DNA from: Gammaproteobacteria bacterium
GTDB taxonomy: Bacteria; Pseudomonadota; Gammaproteobacteria; Eutrophobiales; Eutrophobiaceae
Assembly (NCBI GenBank): GCA_018676275.1
Contig: JABHFC010000097.1
Coordinates: 1 to 21,545 of the forward strand
Direction of reading: 5' to 3'
Length of the DNA: 21,545 nt
The notes under the pieces were generated by a model, which ran no database searches, was not told the origin of the DNA, and was given only the letters and a program-made list of their open reading frames with translations. Position numbers and translations under genes: made by a program. Positions 7,844-15,945 of the stretch are shown in pieces (within the stretch, counting starts at the first letter, position 1; every line of letters begins with the position of its first letter).

Positions 7844-8545
7844 ATGTCTGGATTCGACAAAGTAGTAAACAATTTTGCAGAGGCCATGGCTGGACTGGAA
7901 GATGGAATGACCATTATCGCCGGCGGTTTTGGTCTTTGTGGTATTCCTGAAGGTAGCATTGCGCAGATTGAAAAAATGGGAGTTCGCGATTTAACCATTG
8001 TCTCAAATAACTGTGGTGTCGATGATTTTGGCCTTGGAATCCTATTAAAGGACAGGCAAATCAAGAAAATGATTTCGTCTTATGTCGGTGAAAATGCTGA
8101 ATTTGAAAGGCAGTATCTCAGTGGTGAGCTGGAAGTAGAACTAACACCACAAGGTACGCTGGCAGAGAAAATGAGAGCGGGTGGCGCTGGCATTCCTGCC
8201 TTCTTTACTGCAACTGGCTACGGCACGCCCGTAGGAGAAGGTAAAGATGAGCGTGTATTTAGTGGACGAAAATATATTCTGGAGGAAGCCATAGTTGGTG
8301 ATTTTGCTATTGTAAGAGGCTGGAAGGCAGACCGTTATGGCAACGTGATTTATCGTCATACTGCCCAGAATTTCAATCCGATGGCAGCCACTGCGGGAAA
8401 AATTACAGTGGTTGAAGTTGAAGAGATTGTCGAACCTGGCGAACTGGAACCGAGCCAAATCCATACACCGGGAATTTATGTCAATCGTCTTATTCAGACC
8501 ACTTTTGAAAAACGAATTGAACAGCGCACACTGCGCAGCGCTTAA
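7844..8545 (+). CDS. scoA: 3-oxoacid CoA-transferase subunit A
   Basis: A 233-residue class I CoA-transferase alpha subunit. With subunit B it moves CoA from succinyl-CoA to acetoacetate, giving acetoacetyl-CoA. Diagnostic segments are GGFGLCGIPEG (about 28-38), TIVSNNCGVDDFGLGILL (about 53-70), SSYVGENAEFE and the YGTPVGEGK region near the middle. Length matches bacterial ScoA/LpsI proteins (about 230-235). ATG 7844 follows CAAGAG, a weak ribosome site. The next gene, scoB, starts 15 bases after the stop. In this setting it disposes of the acetoacetate released by fumarylacetoacetase. A broader acetate/butyrate-type specificity cannot be excluded from sequence. Confidence 0.94.
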   Translation: MSGFDKVVNNFAEAMAGLEDGMTIIAGGFGLCGIPEGSIAQIEKMGVRDLTIVSNNCGVDDFGLGILLKDRQIKKMISSYVGENAEFERQYLSGELEVELTPQGTLAEKMRAGGAGIPAFFTATGYGTPVGEGKDERVFSGRKYILEEAIVGDFAIVRGWKADRYGNVIYRHTAQNFNPMAATAGKITVVEVEEIVEPGELEPSQIHTPGIYVNRLIQTTFEKRIEQRTLRSA

Positions 8546-8560
8546 TGGAGATATAGAATA

Positions 8561-9217
8561 ATGGCACTCTCACGCGAACAAATGGCAATGCGTGTTGCAC
8601 GCGAACTTCATGATGGCTACTACGTCAATTTGGGTATTGGTATTCCAACCCTGGTTGCCAACTATGTCCCCGAAGGTATGCAAGTCATGATGCAATCTGA
8701 AAATGGTTTGCTCGGTATGGGCCCTTTCCCTACTGAAGAAGAACTGGACGCTGACATGATTAACGCTGGCAAACAAACAGTCACTGCCGCAACAGGTGCC
8801 TCAATATTTTCATCTGCAGATTCTTTCGCCATGATCCGCGGTGGACATGTAGACCTGACCGTACTGGGCGCATTTGAAGTTGATATTCATGGCAACATCG
8901 CCTCCTGGATGATCCCGGGTAAACTTATCAAGGGAATGGGTGGCGCAATGGATCTGGTTGCAGGTGCGGACAATATTATTGTCACTATGACCCACGCCAG
9001 CAAACACGGCGAATCAAAATTACTTCCGGTATGTACACTGCCACTGACAGGAGCTGGCTGTATTCACAAGGTTGTTACTGATCTCGCCTATATTGAAATT
9101 AACGACAACAAGTTTCATCTTATAGAGCGAGCACCGGGTGTGTCTGTTGAAGAAATCGTCGATAAAACTGCAGGTGAAATGCATGTACCAGACTCTGTAC
9201 CAGAAATGACTTTTTAA
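8561..9217 (+). CDS. scoB: 3-oxoacid CoA-transferase subunit B
   Basis: A 218-residue beta subunit carrying the catalytic glutamate E47 in QSENGLLGMGP, which forms the glutamyl-CoA thioester. Other family marks are NLGIGIPTLVANYVP (about 23-37), GGHVDLTVLGAFEVD (about 93-107), WMIPGKLIKGMGGAMDL and MTHASKHGESKLL. It pairs with ScoA encoded just upstream; a GGAG lies between the two genes, about ten bases before the ATG. The reaction consumes acetoacetate and succinyl-CoA. The product would go to a thiolase that is not in this window. Confidence 0.95.
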   Translation: MALSREQMAMRVARELHDGYYVNLGIGIPTLVANYVPEGMQVMMQSENGLLGMGPFPTEEELDADMINAGKQTVTAATGASIFSSADSFAMIRGGHVDLTVLGAFEVDIHGNIASWMIPGKLIKGMGGAMDLVAGADNIIVTMTHASKHGESKLLPVCTLPLTGAGCIHKVVTDLAYIEINDNKFHLIERAPGVSVEEIVDKTAGEMHVPDSVPEMTF

Positions 9218-9266
9218 TTTGCTCCAACCCTGTTTTTTTACAACTCGAAGAGTCTGCCGTCTTTTC

Positions 9267-9286
9267 GCTAATCCTGTACAATTAGC
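9267..9286 (+). terminator. Possible weak terminator after scoB
   Basis: GCTAAT (9267-9272) and ATTAGC (9281-9286) can pair around an 8-base loop. A short TTTT follows at 9291-9294. The stem is short and AT-rich, so this is only a candidate for ending the fah-sco transcript before the EamA gene. A possible promoter for that gene (TTTTCA at 9291-9296, TGTAAT at 9315-9320, 18 bases apart) overlaps its tail. Confidence 0.27.
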
Positions 9287-9353
9287 AGGCTTTTCATAAA
9301 TGCCTCGCTTACCCTGTAATACATAGACGACTTTTGCTGAGCTCTACTCTCTT

Positions 9354-10256
9354 ATGATCAACATAATAATGCACTCAGCTAATCTGTATCTGGTAACTGT
9401 GCTTATCTGGGGTTCAAGCTGGTATGCAATAAAATTCCAACTTGGCGTTGTTGAAGCTGAAATTTCACTGGTCTATCGTTTTCTACTTGCTTCTGTGATT
9501 TTGCTGTTGTTCTGTCTCGTTAGCAAAAGGAGTTTGCGTTTTTCTCCTTCGCAACATCTGTTCATTTTTCTACAAGGTTTATTTTTATTTTCCACTAACT
9601 ACCTTATCTTCTACTGGGCAACCGGCTTGTTAACTTCAGGTATCGTTGCATTACTATTTTCCACTGTAATCCTGATGAACATAGTCAATGGTGTAATATT
9701 CATGCGTCAAACTGTGAAACCTCAGGTTGTAATTGGGGCAATGTTTGGAATCACAGGAATTGCTGCAATCTTCTGGTCAGAAGTAGCAGGAATGGAAAAC
9801 GACGTAGCAAGCTGGAAGGGTTTATTGTTATGTCTGCTTGCAACTTTTTCCGCATCACTTGGCAATATACTCTCTGCACGCAATCAAAAAAATAATTTAC
9901 CCGTCGTACAAACCAATGCCTGGGGAATGGCATATGGCGCCCTGATTATGGCCGCCTATGCTTTTTATCAGGGATCGTCTTTTAGCTACGATTTATCAAT
10001 TTCCTACTCTGTTTCACTACTTTACCTGAGCCTGTTCGGGTCAGTATTCGCGTTTGGAAGTTATCTAACCTTGATCGGTCGTATTGGTGCGGACAAAACA
10101 TCATATACAGCGGTTCTTTTTCCGGTGATCGCTCTTTCAATATCAACTGTGTTTGAAGGTTATCACTGGACCCTGGCTGCCATGTTTGGATTTAGCCTGG
10201 TATTAATCGGTAACTACCTGGTTTTGAAAAAGCCTGCCAAAGTCAGCGATAGTTGA
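9354..10256 (+). CDS. EamA/DMT-superfamily inner-membrane transporter
   Basis: A 300-residue hydrophobic protein with about ten membrane segments arranged as two EamA repeats (about residues 8-140 and 155-292). The first begins NLYLVTVLIWGSSWYAIK, the classic WGSSW start of the family. The second begins LLCLLATFSASLGNILSAR. Proteins of this superfamily move small metabolites, often exporting amino acids or related compounds, but substrate cannot be read from sequence. The start may be ATG 9354 or ATG 9369; neither has a clear ribosome site, and 9369 brings the protein closer to the family N-terminus. It lies 136 bp after scoB and is convergent with the following hydrolase, 23 bp apart. Its link to tyrosine breakdown is by position only. 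Confidence 0.88.
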   Translation: MINIIMHSANLYLVTVLIWGSSWYAIKFQLGVVEAEISLVYRFLLASVILLLFCLVSKRSLRFSPSQHLFIFLQGLFLFSTNYLIFYWATGLLTSGIVALLFSTVILMNIVNGVIFMRQTVKPQVVIGAMFGITGIAAIFWSEVAGMENDVASWKGLLLCLLATFSASLGNILSARNQKNNLPVVQTNAWGMAYGALIMAAYAFYQGSSFSYDLSISYSVSLLYLSLFGSVFAFGSYLTLIGRIGADKTSYTAVLFPVIALSISTVFEGYHWTLAAMFGFSLVLIGNYLVLKKPAKVSDS

Positions 10257-10279
10257 TTGATTCGAATTTATCAGCCGGG

Positions 10280-11095
10280 TCAAAAAATCTTTCTTAAAAA
10301 GTCGAGAATAAGCGGGTTAACCAGATCCGGATGCGTCACAGGTGCCATGTGACCACCTTCGGTAATTTCCTGAAACTCCCAGTGCGGACAGATCTGCTGA
10401 AATATTTCACATATCCCCATTGTTGATGCTTTTGTTTCTTTTGCATGAACAACAAGCGTCGATGCACTTATACTTTTCCAGACTTCCTCACCAACATCAG
10501 CCTGCATTACTGCATCCCATTCATATCGGTTATTCGGCAAGGCGGAAATAAAGCTTGCCTGACGTTCTGCTGATAACGACGCCCAGGCTCCCTCACCCAC
10601 CCAGTAATTAACAAATCTTTCACCAACCTTATCCCAGTCATTATTATCGCGACCATGATGTAAAACATAATCCTTTAGCGCAACAATCTCTTCATAAGCA
10701 TGTTGCCACTCATCTTTATCAAGTAATGGAAAAGGATTTGCTTCCAGTAAAACAAGTCCCGACACTTTTTCTCCCAATGTCATCGCAGAATAGGCAGCAA
10801 CCGCACCACCTAAAGAATGGCCAACCAGGCAAACTTGTTCATCAACAAGGCCGCTTACAGCTTCAATCAAGCTGACTTGATCATCAATAGTTTGAGCTAC
10901 GTCCCCAGACCAGGAAGTAGTATCACCGTAACCAAATAGATTGACTGCCAGGAATCGATATTGATCCTGGTTATCTTCAATAATTCGTCGCCATTGTTTG
11001 TTATTACTTGCAGAGGCATGAATAAGAACAACAGCTGGTCCGGAACCAGCATCAACATAATCTATGTCGAATCGGTCTGACTTGAGAATGGGCAT
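10280..11095 (-). CDS. Alpha/beta hydrolase, last gene of the flavoprotein operon
   Basis: A 271-residue alpha/beta hydrolase without a signal peptide. The N-terminal strand region reads DIDYVDAGSGPAVVLIHASASNNKQW, with the oxyanion motif HASAS replacing the common HGxxG. The nucleophile elbow is GHSLGG, followed by the acid region VVHAKETKAS and the catalytic His in EGGHMAPVTHP. It abuts the upstream flavoprotein gene exactly: on the minus strand that gene's TAA is directly followed by this ATG (TAAATG), implying translational coupling. Substrate unknown. Pairing with a berberine-bridge-type oxidase suggests sequential oxidation and hydrolysis of one compound, for example an oxidised sugar lactone or amide, but this is inference. 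Confidence 0.85.
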   Translation of the reverse strand: MPILKSDRFDIDYVDAGSGPAVVLIHASASNNKQWRRIIEDNQDQYRFLAVNLFGYGDTTSWSGDVAQTIDDQVSLIEAVSGLVDEQVCLVGHSLGGAVAAYSAMTLGEKVSGLVLLEANPFPLLDKDEWQHAYEEIVALKDYVLHHGRDNNDWDKVGERFVNYWVGEGAWASLSAERQASFISALPNNRYEWDAVMQADVGEEVWKSISASTLVVHAKETKASTMGICEIFQQICPHWEFQEITEGGHMAPVTHPDLVNPLILDFLRKIF

Positions 11096-12484
11096 TTAAA
11101 CTGACGGTTTTATATTCTGGTTCATGTGAAACAGATTGTCCGGATCATACTTGTCTTTCAATGCAACCAGGCGTTCGTAGTTATCGCCGTAGGCTTTTTT
11201 AACAAGATCATCTTCTTCGTCGAAGCCGGGATGGTTCAAATATATTTTGCCGGATGAAAAGCGCTGCATATCCGACCAGAAATTTCGAGTCCAGGCAATT
11301 TGATCATCAGATTCTTTCGGGTCAAGCCAGGTGGAATTCAATTCAAGCCAAAAGGGTGCAGAACGATCACCAAAGGCAGTTGCATCCGCAGCAACACGAG
11401 AATACTGACCACGCATCGCCTGTATAACAATTAGCGTTCTATCGGCCCTGTTCTTTGCGCCATCCAGTATCGACTGAATCACTTCATCATCCAGATTATA
11501 GAGTTCCAGAGATTTCCAGTAATACAGCTTCTCTCCCTGTGGTGTGAAAAAGGGATCAAATTGCTGTTGCACATCAACAAAAGGAACCGGACCACTCAAA
11601 TCGAGTAGTGGCTCACCTAACTCTCTTAAAGGTTGCACCAGTTTTTCGCCTTCCTCAACGGAGCATGCACAGACGGCGAAAATAGTTACAACTGATTTAT
11701 TGTGAAGTTCGTCTGGAAAAGCAGGAATTGCCGGAATACGCCAGAGGGTTGCAAGAGTGGTTACTTCGTCCGGTAAACTCGGCAAAACTTCCCGCCAGTT
11801 TGCAAGAATATTCTCTGCATCGTCCTCTGGATACATAACCATGCAACGCATTACCACTGGACCAAGATCCTGCAGGTGAAATTCAAATGAAGTCGCCACA
11901 CCAAAATTACCTCCTCCTCCTTTCAGACCCCAGAATAAATCTGAATTTTCGCTATCGCTGGCTTTAATGTACTTTCCTTCGGCGGTAACAAGGTCGACTG
12001 ATATCAAATTATCTACCGTCAATCCAAATTTACCGGATACCCAGCCGGTACCACCGCCAAGAGTCAGACCAGCGACGCCAGTATCTGAAACAACACCAGC
12101 CGGGGCGACGAGAGCAAATAACTGCGTCTCTCTATCCAGATCACCCAGTTGCGCCCCTCCCTGTACCCAGGCAGTTCTCGCTACAGGATCAACTTTTGCT
12201 GCTTTCATCAGGGAAAGATCGATCATCACACCGCCATCACAAACTGCATTCCCGGAGACATTATGACCACCGCCGCGAATCGCAATATCGAGTTGATTAT
12301 CACGACCAAAATTTACTGCATCAATTACGTCAGCGACTCCTTTGCAACGCACAATCACTCTCGGTTTTCTGTCTATCATGCCGTTCCAGATCACACGCGC
12401 TTCATCATAGCCCGCCTCACCTTCCTGCAGCACCGGCCCACGTACCTTTTCCCTCAACAAATCAATTTGTTGTATATCCATCAT
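11096..12484 (-). CDS. FAD-linked oxidoreductase, berberine-bridge/6-hydroxynicotine-oxidase type
   Basis: A 462-residue flavoprotein with an N-terminal FAD_binding_4 (PCMH-type) domain and a C-terminal BBE domain. H74 in RGGGHNVSG is the residue that carries the 8-alpha-histidyl-FAD bond in 6-hydroxy-D-nicotine oxidase. The second attachment Cys of bicovalent members is absent: the corresponding loop reads DTGVAGLTLGGGTGW (about 134-148). The C-terminal signature runs YLNHPGF...AYGDNYERLVALKDKYDPDNLFHMNQNI. No signal peptide is seen, so it is probably cytosolic. Such enzymes oxidise sugars, alcohols or amines and pass electrons to oxygen or another acceptor. Tandem ATGs occur at 12484 and 12481. 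It abuts the genes on both sides with TAAATG junctions, making a tight three-gene operon. Confidence 0.92.
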   Translation of the reverse strand: MMDIQQIDLLREKVRGPVLQEGEAGYDEARVIWNGMIDRKPRVIVRCKGVADVIDAVNFGRDNQLDIAIRGGGHNVSGNAVCDGGVMIDLSLMKAAKVDPVARTAWVQGGAQLGDLDRETQLFALVAPAGVVSDTGVAGLTLGGGTGWVSGKFGLTVDNLISVDLVTAEGKYIKASDSENSDLFWGLKGGGGNFGVATSFEFHLQDLGPVVMRCMVMYPEDDAENILANWREVLPSLPDEVTTLATLWRIPAIPAFPDELHNKSVVTIFAVCACSVEEGEKLVQPLRELGEPLLDLSGPVPFVDVQQQFDPFFTPQGEKLYYWKSLELYNLDDEVIQSILDGAKNRADRTLIVIQAMRGQYSRVAADATAFGDRSAPFWLELNSTWLDPKESDDQIAWTRNFWSDMQRFSSGKIYLNHPGFDEEDDLVKKAYGDNYERLVALKDKYDPDNLFHMNQNIKPSV

Positions 12485-12775
12485 TTACTTAACCCGAACA
12501 ATGATAGCTTCTATATTCCTGTTAACGATGACAGCGTCGTAAAACTCTTTACCGGATAATTCGCCCAGATGAGTCAATTTAGCTCCAACCGAAACAACTT
12601 TACCTGTCATTTCGCCACCAGATTTCGTTTTTATACTGACTCGTTTACCCATGTGAGCGGATAGAACATTTTCAATAGTGTCGGCAGAGTTTACCGAAAT
12701 TGGTTCTGCCCAGGAATTAATTGTAAAAATGCTTAAGCTGCATAATATGAATGTAAAAAGAGTTGTTTTTAACAT
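12485..12775 (-). CDS. Small periplasmic Sm/SH3-like beta-barrel protein, unknown function
   Basis: A 96-residue protein starting at ATG 12775, chosen because AGGAG lies seven bases upstream on the minus strand; an in-frame TTG at 12799 would add eight residues without a ribosome site. Residues 1-23 (MLKTTLFTFILCSLSIFTIN and onward to SWA) form a signal peptide, likely cut after SWA. The mature part, about 72 residues, has the alternation GKRVSIKTKSGGEMTGKVVSVG then L-x-HLGEL then DAVIVNRNIEAIIVRV. This resembles the bent five-strand sheet of Sm-like or SH3-like folds. No catalytic residues are evident. It is the first gene of an operon with the flavoprotein and hydrolase. A periplasmic protein heading an operon of cytosolic enzymes is odd, and I do not recognise its function. 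Confidence 0.7.
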   Translation of the reverse strand: MLKTTLFTFILCSLSIFTINSWAEPISVNSADTIENVLSAHMGKRVSIKTKSGGEMTGKVVSVGAKLTHLGELSGKEFYDAVIVNRNIEAIIVRVK

Positions 12776-13131
12776 TAGTCTTCTCCTGTAGGTATTCAAT
12801 CATTAATCCGAAAAAGGAATGATCAATGCGGAAATGTTACGGTAGTAAGGTAGTCATAGAGATGCCTACTTTCCTATAGATTATGACATTATCTCTTTAG
12901 TCCCAATATGTAAACAATCCTTCCACATTTCATGGTGATGATATGAATTTATATCGATCTATTGAGTCAGCCAATAACAACTGAACTGAATTTGTTCTGG
13001 ATCAATCAGGCATATTCCGATTCCATTAAAATCGTCGTATGACTCGTTTAATTATTTTCGATAGTTCGCCATTGATACGCTTACATTGAACTGTTTATTT
13101 ACTTCATATTAATAAAGAAAGGTTATAGATC
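12776..13131. other. Divergent intergenic region with no gene
   Basis: This 356-bp AT-rich stretch separates the leftward Sm-like/flavoprotein operon from the rightward cytochrome/porin operon. I see no coding signal. For the cytochrome gene, TTGAAC (13086-13091) with TAATAA (13110-13115) 18 bases on is a plausible promoter, followed by AAAGG about nine bases before the ATG. Minor structure includes a tandem GGTAGT pair at 12841-12854 and GATAT-N6-ATATC at 12940-12955. Neither resembles a known operator, and neither matches the MarR-type palindromes. Confidence 0.4.
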
Positions 13132-13575
13132 ATGCTAAACAAATCTTATCTCTGGGTGCTTTGCCTGATTATTCTTTGTCCGAATACTCATATCCGGGCT
13201 GAAGAGACATACCCCATTCTCCACGCGATTAGCAGTAAAGAACTAAGGGATATTATGCGTCGAATGAATCAGTTGGTGTATGAAAGAGAGATGACTGCCC
13301 TACAGACGCAGACAATACATACAAAGAGACATAAGGAATTGGTTGATACGGCTTCAGACCTGGTGAACTCTACAGATGATTTAACGAAGGCCTTATCCGG
13401 TCTTAATATGGAAAAACAGGATCAAATCACCTTCAAGGCCATGGCCAAACAGTTACTGGAGGAAGCTAAAAACATAAAGCGAGTTGCTGAGGAAAACGAT
13501 CACAATGCTATCAATTCTGTCTATCAGGATCTGGATAATACCTGCAAGGCCTGCCATCGTTTATTCAGGTTTTAA
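13132..13575 (+). CDS. Periplasmic cytochrome c'/c556-like monohaem protein
   Basis: A 147-residue secreted protein. An N-terminal signal peptide of about 23 residues (hydrophobic core LWVLCLIILCP, likely cleavage after IRA) is followed by a mostly helical mature part and a C-terminal haem site CKACH (C138, C141, H142) six residues from the end region. A single CxxCH at the very C-terminus of a four-helix bundle is the layout of the cytochrome c'/c556 family. The Met residues in IMRRMNQL near the mature N-terminus could provide the sixth ligand, as in c556, making it a possible electron carrier rather than a gas-binding protein. The stop overlaps the Shine-Dalgarno of the porin gene, so the two are translated from one transcript. 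Confidence 0.85.
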   Translation: MLNKSYLWVLCLIILCPNTHIRAEETYPILHAISSKELRDIMRRMNQLVYEREMTALQTQTIHTKRHKELVDTASDLVNSTDDLTKALSGLNMEKQDQITFKAMAKQLLEEAKNIKRVAEENDHNAINSVYQDLDNTCKACHRLFRF

Positions 13576-13585
13576 AGGAGGACTT

Positions 13586-14968
13586 ATGAATAATTATAAA
13601 ATACTGTTTCGTAACGCCGACTCAAATACCATATCTCGTAAACCTCCTGTCTTAATCATGATAGTGTTTTTCACGATGATGTTTTCACCCATCATTGCTT
13701 TTCCCAAGACCAGTGTTGATGATATGCAGGTTGAAATCACAAATTTAAGACAACGGGTAGAACTACTTGAAAGTCAATTGAATAAGGTTCTAAAACTTGT
13801 CAATTCTGATACGAATTCACCGGTCAAGGAAACGAAGACAACACAAAAAGTAATAGTGAATGTAAAAGAACAGACTAATCCTCCATTAATTCAATTTGGC
13901 GGCCGCGTTAAGGTAGATGCGATTTATAATAGCCGGGCTGTGGGACAGACTAGTAACGCTAATCAAAATGATCTGGTTTTTTCAGCTGGGAATATCCCCA
14001 TCGATGGAAGCGGAGAAAAATATCAATTTAACTTTAACGCCAGAGATACCCGGCTTTGGCTGACAGCAAACGTACCAACCGAACTTGGAGTACTCGGTGG
14101 TCATGTTGAAATGGACTTTTTTTCTTCTGACAAATCCGGTAACGAAGTTGTCTCCAATTCTTATATACCCCGTCTGCGTCATGCCTACGTTAATTATGGC
14201 AATTTTACTGCTGGACAAACATGGACTACTTTTATGAATGTTTCAGCGATCCCGGATATGAATGATTCAGGTGGCCCACCCGGCATACTCTTCGTCCGAC
14301 AACCATTATTACGTTATCAAAAACAACAGGAATGGGGAAAGATATCTTTCGCACTGGAGCAACCTGAATCCACATTAACCACCAGTACTGGTGCACGAAT
14401 TGCTACTGACGACGAACGTATCCCGGACTTTGTTACCAGGATAGATTTCGACGGAAGCTGGGGCAACTTGTCTGTCGCTGGCTTGCTTCGGCAAATTCGA
14501 AGTGATACGAATGGCGATAGTGACAACAGTTGGGGAGCGGCGCTTAATGCATCTGGACGAATCTACACTTTTGGTTCCGATAATATTCGTTTTGCTCTGT
14601 CCTATGGCAATGCTCTTGGTCGCTACATGTCTGTTAACAGTTTTGCTGATGGCGCCATTGATAGCAATGGGAAAATCCGGCTTAATGAAATGTTCGGAGG
14701 TCATATCGCCTATCAACACTGGTGGTCTGAGAAACTCCGTTCCAACTTGTCATTAGGGTATTCCAGAGCTGATAACAACTTTCTATCTATTCCAACATTA
14801 CCAGCTGAGCTTAATAAATCTCTATTTTCTTCTCATCTGAATCTTTTATGGAGTCCGACAACATCTGCGACATTGGGAATCGAATGGATACACGGAAAGA
14901 GAAATCTTGAAGATGGTCGTGATGGTGAACTTGATCGAATTCAATTTACATCTATGTTCCGGTTTTGA
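13586..14968 (+). CDS. DcaP-like outer-membrane porin
   Basis: A 460-residue outer-membrane protein. ATG 13586 is chosen because a perfect AAAGGAGG (13574-13581) precedes it; the reading frame is open further upstream but overlaps the cytochrome gene. An N-terminal membrane segment (about 20-45, IMIVFFTMMFSPIIAF) acts as a signal, preceded by an unusually long basic N-region. Residues about 48-72 form a coiled coil (DDMQVEITNLRQRVELLESQ), as in trimeric DcaP porins. The barrel begins IQFGGRVKVDAIYNSR and has the family segment FNFNARDTRLWL. The last residue is Phe in TSMFRF, the usual beta-signal. DcaP of Acinetobacter passes dicarboxylates; here the substrate is unknown. Confidence 0.86.
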   Translation: MNNYKILFRNADSNTISRKPPVLIMIVFFTMMFSPIIAFPKTSVDDMQVEITNLRQRVELLESQLNKVLKLVNSDTNSPVKETKTTQKVIVNVKEQTNPPLIQFGGRVKVDAIYNSRAVGQTSNANQNDLVFSAGNIPIDGSGEKYQFNFNARDTRLWLTANVPTELGVLGGHVEMDFFSSDKSGNEVVSNSYIPRLRHAYVNYGNFTAGQTWTTFMNVSAIPDMNDSGGPPGILFVRQPLLRYQKQQEWGKISFALEQPESTLTTSTGARIATDDERIPDFVTRIDFDGSWGNLSVAGLLRQIRSDTNGDSDNSWGAALNASGRIYTFGSDNIRFALSYGNALGRYMSVNSFADGAIDSNGKIRLNEMFGGHIAYQHWWSEKLRSNLSLGYSRADNNFLSIPTLPAELNKSLFSSHLNLLWSPTTSATLGIEWIHGKRNLEDGRDGELDRIQFTSMFRF

Positions 14969-14983
14969 ATATATTATGCTATT

Positions 14984-15931
14984 TCAAAAAGGAAAATTAT
15001 CCAGATCAATATTTCCTCCGGAAAGAATAATACCGACTCTCTTACCCGACACATTAAGTCGTTTTCCTAACAACGTCGCCAACGGCACCGCAGCCGAAGG
15101 TTCCACTACAATCTTCATGCGCTCCATAATCAGACGTGTCGTGCTAATAATCACCTCGTCATCAATAGTGACGATATCATCAACATAACGTTTTATAATT
15201 TCAAAGGTAAGGTCACCAAGAGACGTAAGTAGCCCATCAGCAATTGTATCTGGTTTTTCTGAAGGAATTATTTTCCCTGCGCGAAATGAATGCCAGGCAT
15301 CATCGGCCCCTTCCGGTTCTGCCCCAATTACTGATGTGGAAGGTGAAATGTAAAGGGCACTTAAAGCTGTGCCACTCAACAGACCACCCCCACCCACAGG
15401 TGCCATGACAATATCGAGATCAGGTACTTGCTCAAACAGTTCAAGCGCAGCTGTAGCCTGACCGGTAATAATTCTATAATCATTAAACGGAGGAATGAAT
15501 ACTGCTCCGGTGCGTTCCACTACTTTCGCCAGGCTATCCTCTCTATCTTTAAGAGTAGGAGTGCAATAAGTAATTTCTGCTCCGTAAGCACTAACTGCTT
15601 CTTTCTTAACACGTGGCGCGTTGTCCGGCATGACGATGTAAGCTGGCACACCACGACTTCTTGCCGCCAGGGCAAGTGCTGCCGCATGATTACCGGACGA
15701 ATGGGTGGCGACTCCCTTTGAAACTTCCTCCTCAGTAAGACCGAGTACCGCGTTTAACGCACCGCGTGCCTTGAATGCACCGACTTTTTGAAAATTTTCA
15801 CATTTAAAATATAAATTCGCATCGACCATAGTATCGATTGCCGAATTAGTCAGTACAGGCGTTCTATGAATATGTTTTTCAATCCTTTCAGCTGCTGATT
15901 GAATATCGATTAATGTTGGGATGTCACTCAT
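14984..15931 (-). CDS. PLP-dependent serine/threonine dehydratase-type ammonia-lyase
   Basis: A 315-residue fold-type II PLP enzyme. K54 in KVGAFKARGA is the Schiff-base lysine, SSGNH (78-82) binds the substrate carboxylate, GGGGLLSG (180-187) holds the PLP phosphate, and SGGN lies near the C-terminus. E205, A209 and D211 in GAEPEGADD match the E-x3-A-x-D metal site of serine racemase and L-threo-3-hydroxyaspartate ammonia-lyase. There is no C-terminal ACT domain, so it is a catabolic type without isoleucine feedback. Likely reactions are deamination of threonine, serine or hydroxyaspartate, or serine racemisation; sequence cannot separate these. It starts 14 bases after the M20 peptidase gene, the same strand and probably one transcript, and ends convergently 15 bases from the porin gene. 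Confidence 0.9.
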   Translation of the reverse strand: MSDIPTLIDIQSAAERIEKHIHRTPVLTNSAIDTMVDANLYFKCENFQKVGAFKARGALNAVLGLTEEEVSKGVATHSSGNHAAALALAARSRGVPAYIVMPDNAPRVKKEAVSAYGAEITYCTPTLKDREDSLAKVVERTGAVFIPPFNDYRIITGQATAALELFEQVPDLDIVMAPVGGGGLLSGTALSALYISPSTSVIGAEPEGADDAWHSFRAGKIIPSEKPDTIADGLLTSLGDLTFEIIKRYVDDIVTIDDEVIISTTRLIMERMKIVVEPSAAVPLATLLGKRLNVSGKRVGIILSGGNIDLDNFPF

Positions 15932-15945
15932 AACAGTAAGTATTA

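Noticed and set aside
11967..12559. Overlapping plus-strand frames of up to 136 residues opposite the flavoprotein gene
   Set aside because: They mirror the strong minus-strand coding sequence, lack ribosome sites and resemble no family.
12776..12799. TTG start for the small Sm-like protein
   Set aside because: AGGAG lies correctly before ATG 12775, while the TTG has no ribosome site and would place the Shine-Dalgarno inside the coding region.
13484..13585. N-terminal extension of the porin upstream of ATG 13586
   Set aside because: It overlaps the end of the cytochrome gene in another frame, and a perfect AAAGGAGG directly precedes ATG 13586, which gives a normal exported porin start.
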